From positions 47,616,560-47,680,559 of the forward strand of contig OZ023214.1 in NCBI GenBank assembly GCA_963995525.1: a DNA stretch of 64,000 nucleotides, given 5' to 3'. The stretch is from Escarpia spicata. Its lineage: Eukaryota > Annelida > Polychaeta > Sabellida > Siboglinidae. Under the pieces are notes generated by a model, which was given only the letters and a program-made list of their open reading frames with translations, had not been told where the DNA came from and did not search any database. The position numbers and the translations under genes are program-made. Shown one piece after another: positions 63,370 to 64,000 of this stretch; positions within the stretch are counted from its first letter, which is position 1, and each line of letters starts with the position of its first letter.

Positions 63370-64000
63370 ACTCGTTCGAGGCTATATTTGTAGAAATTGG
63401 TGGTGCAGAAAAGTTGATAAACAAGTGGAATTACTGATTGATAAGTATTATTCTTGCCTTAATATCATTCATAAAGTTGCAGTAAACATATATTGAGTAG
63501 CAGTTGTACTGCTTAAGGTTAGTTAGTTAAAGTATTTTAGTACACCTTAGTATAGTGGTGATAATAGCCTTCGATACGTTGTAAACAAGATTTAACAAAC
63601 CTGATTATGTGGTAGAATATATTGGAGATAAAGTAACAACCATCAAATTACTTACATAAGATAATATCTGTGTAAGACAGTACTACGTAAGTTAAGTTAT
63701 TAAATAAATTCTGATACGGATATGGCGCCTTGCAAGCGGCAAGTCAAGGCAAAGCGGCACTTGGTGTGCGATCACTGCCACAGCTGGGTAGATTTTGCAT
63801 TGTCCGGCTGTAGGAAGTCATGGGCAGAAACCATGGAGGAAGGATTCACCTTTCAGTGCATTGGGTGTTGGAAGGCGGAGTGTCTGCAGAAGGAGATAGT
63901 TAGGTTGACAGATATTGTGAAGGGAATGGAGATGGGAATTCGCAAGGAGACAGGTCGAATGGAGAGAGATGACAGGGAGAGAGGTGGGAATACTGCAAGA
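63370..64000 (+). mobile_element. CR1-type LINE, copy 3, 5' end (runs off the window)
   Basis: The 5' UTR (from about CGAGGCTATATTT) matches the complement of copy 2 at 60080-60690, with small deletions. Confidence 0.85.
63722..64000 (+). CDS. CR1-type ORF1, copy 3 (partial)
   Basis: Open from ATG 63722 to the window edge. It has the same zinc finger (CDHC, FQCIGC) and the start of the charged region as copy 2, with a few substitutions. Confidence 0.8.
   Translation, partial: MAPCKRQVKAKRHLVCDHCHSWVDFALSGCRKSWAETMEEGFTFQCIGCWKAECLQKEIVRLTDIVKGMEMGIRKETGRMERDDRERGGNTAR

Overview
This is eukaryotic, repeat-dense, AT-rich DNA, most likely from a marine invertebrate; I cannot name the species. 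The evidence is split exons with GT/AG borders, tRNA-derived SINEs, several non-LTR retrotransposons (LINEs), long microsatellites, and two nested Polinton/Maverick elements (virus-like DNA transposons).

Left part, 1-31 kb. Between about 2.4 and 16.1 kb a host gene lies on the minus strand. It shows seven phase-compatible exons: a Thr/Pro stalk, a kringle domain in two exons, a fibronectin type II domain, and a MAM domain in three exons. Its introns hold a complete RTE-like LINE with a tRNA-like head and a 10-bp target-site duplication, plus SINEs, LINE tails and microsatellites. Further right are a hAT transposase remnant, a long hairpin, a CR1-type LINE (20.8-24.4 kb) and broken reverse transcriptase pieces up to 29.4 kb.

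Central part, 29.4-51.2 kb. A complete 16,851-bp Polinton occupies 31025-47875. It has identical 122-bp terminal inverted repeats (5'-AG...CT-3') and a 6-bp target-site duplication (TTCGAT). It sits inside the integrase gene of an older, decayed Polinton of the same family, whose halves lie at 29.4-31.0 kb and 47.9-50.7 kb on the minus strand. The older copy carries its own 913-bp hAT-like insertion with an 8-bp duplication.

The younger Polinton has a GC-richer core. In order it carries protein-primed DNA polymerase B, a small membrane protein, a packaging ATPase, two conserved small virion-type proteins, an integrase, a two-helix membrane protein, a penton-like minor capsid protein, a basic protein, the double-jelly-roll major capsid protein and an adenain-like protease. 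Together these can copy the DNA, integrate it, and build, fill and mature a particle. Two in-frame stops (integrase chromodomain tail and one accessory gene) suggest early decay, or readthrough.

The most unusual part is the left 5 kb of this Polinton (31.5-36.1 kb). It holds a spliced acidic gene, a NADAR-family protein, an RPA70 DBD-C-like single-strand DNA-binding protein, an array of 81-bp hairpin repeats, and two linked genes, one with an internal duplication. A conserved element precedes the NADAR and RPA-like genes, and a conserved hairpin follows two other genes.

Right part, 51.2-64 kb. This holds an L2/CR1-like LINE fragment, a nearly full-length CR1 LINE on the minus strand (55.9-60.7 kb), and the 5' end of a third copy on the plus strand at the window edge, head-to-head with the second.
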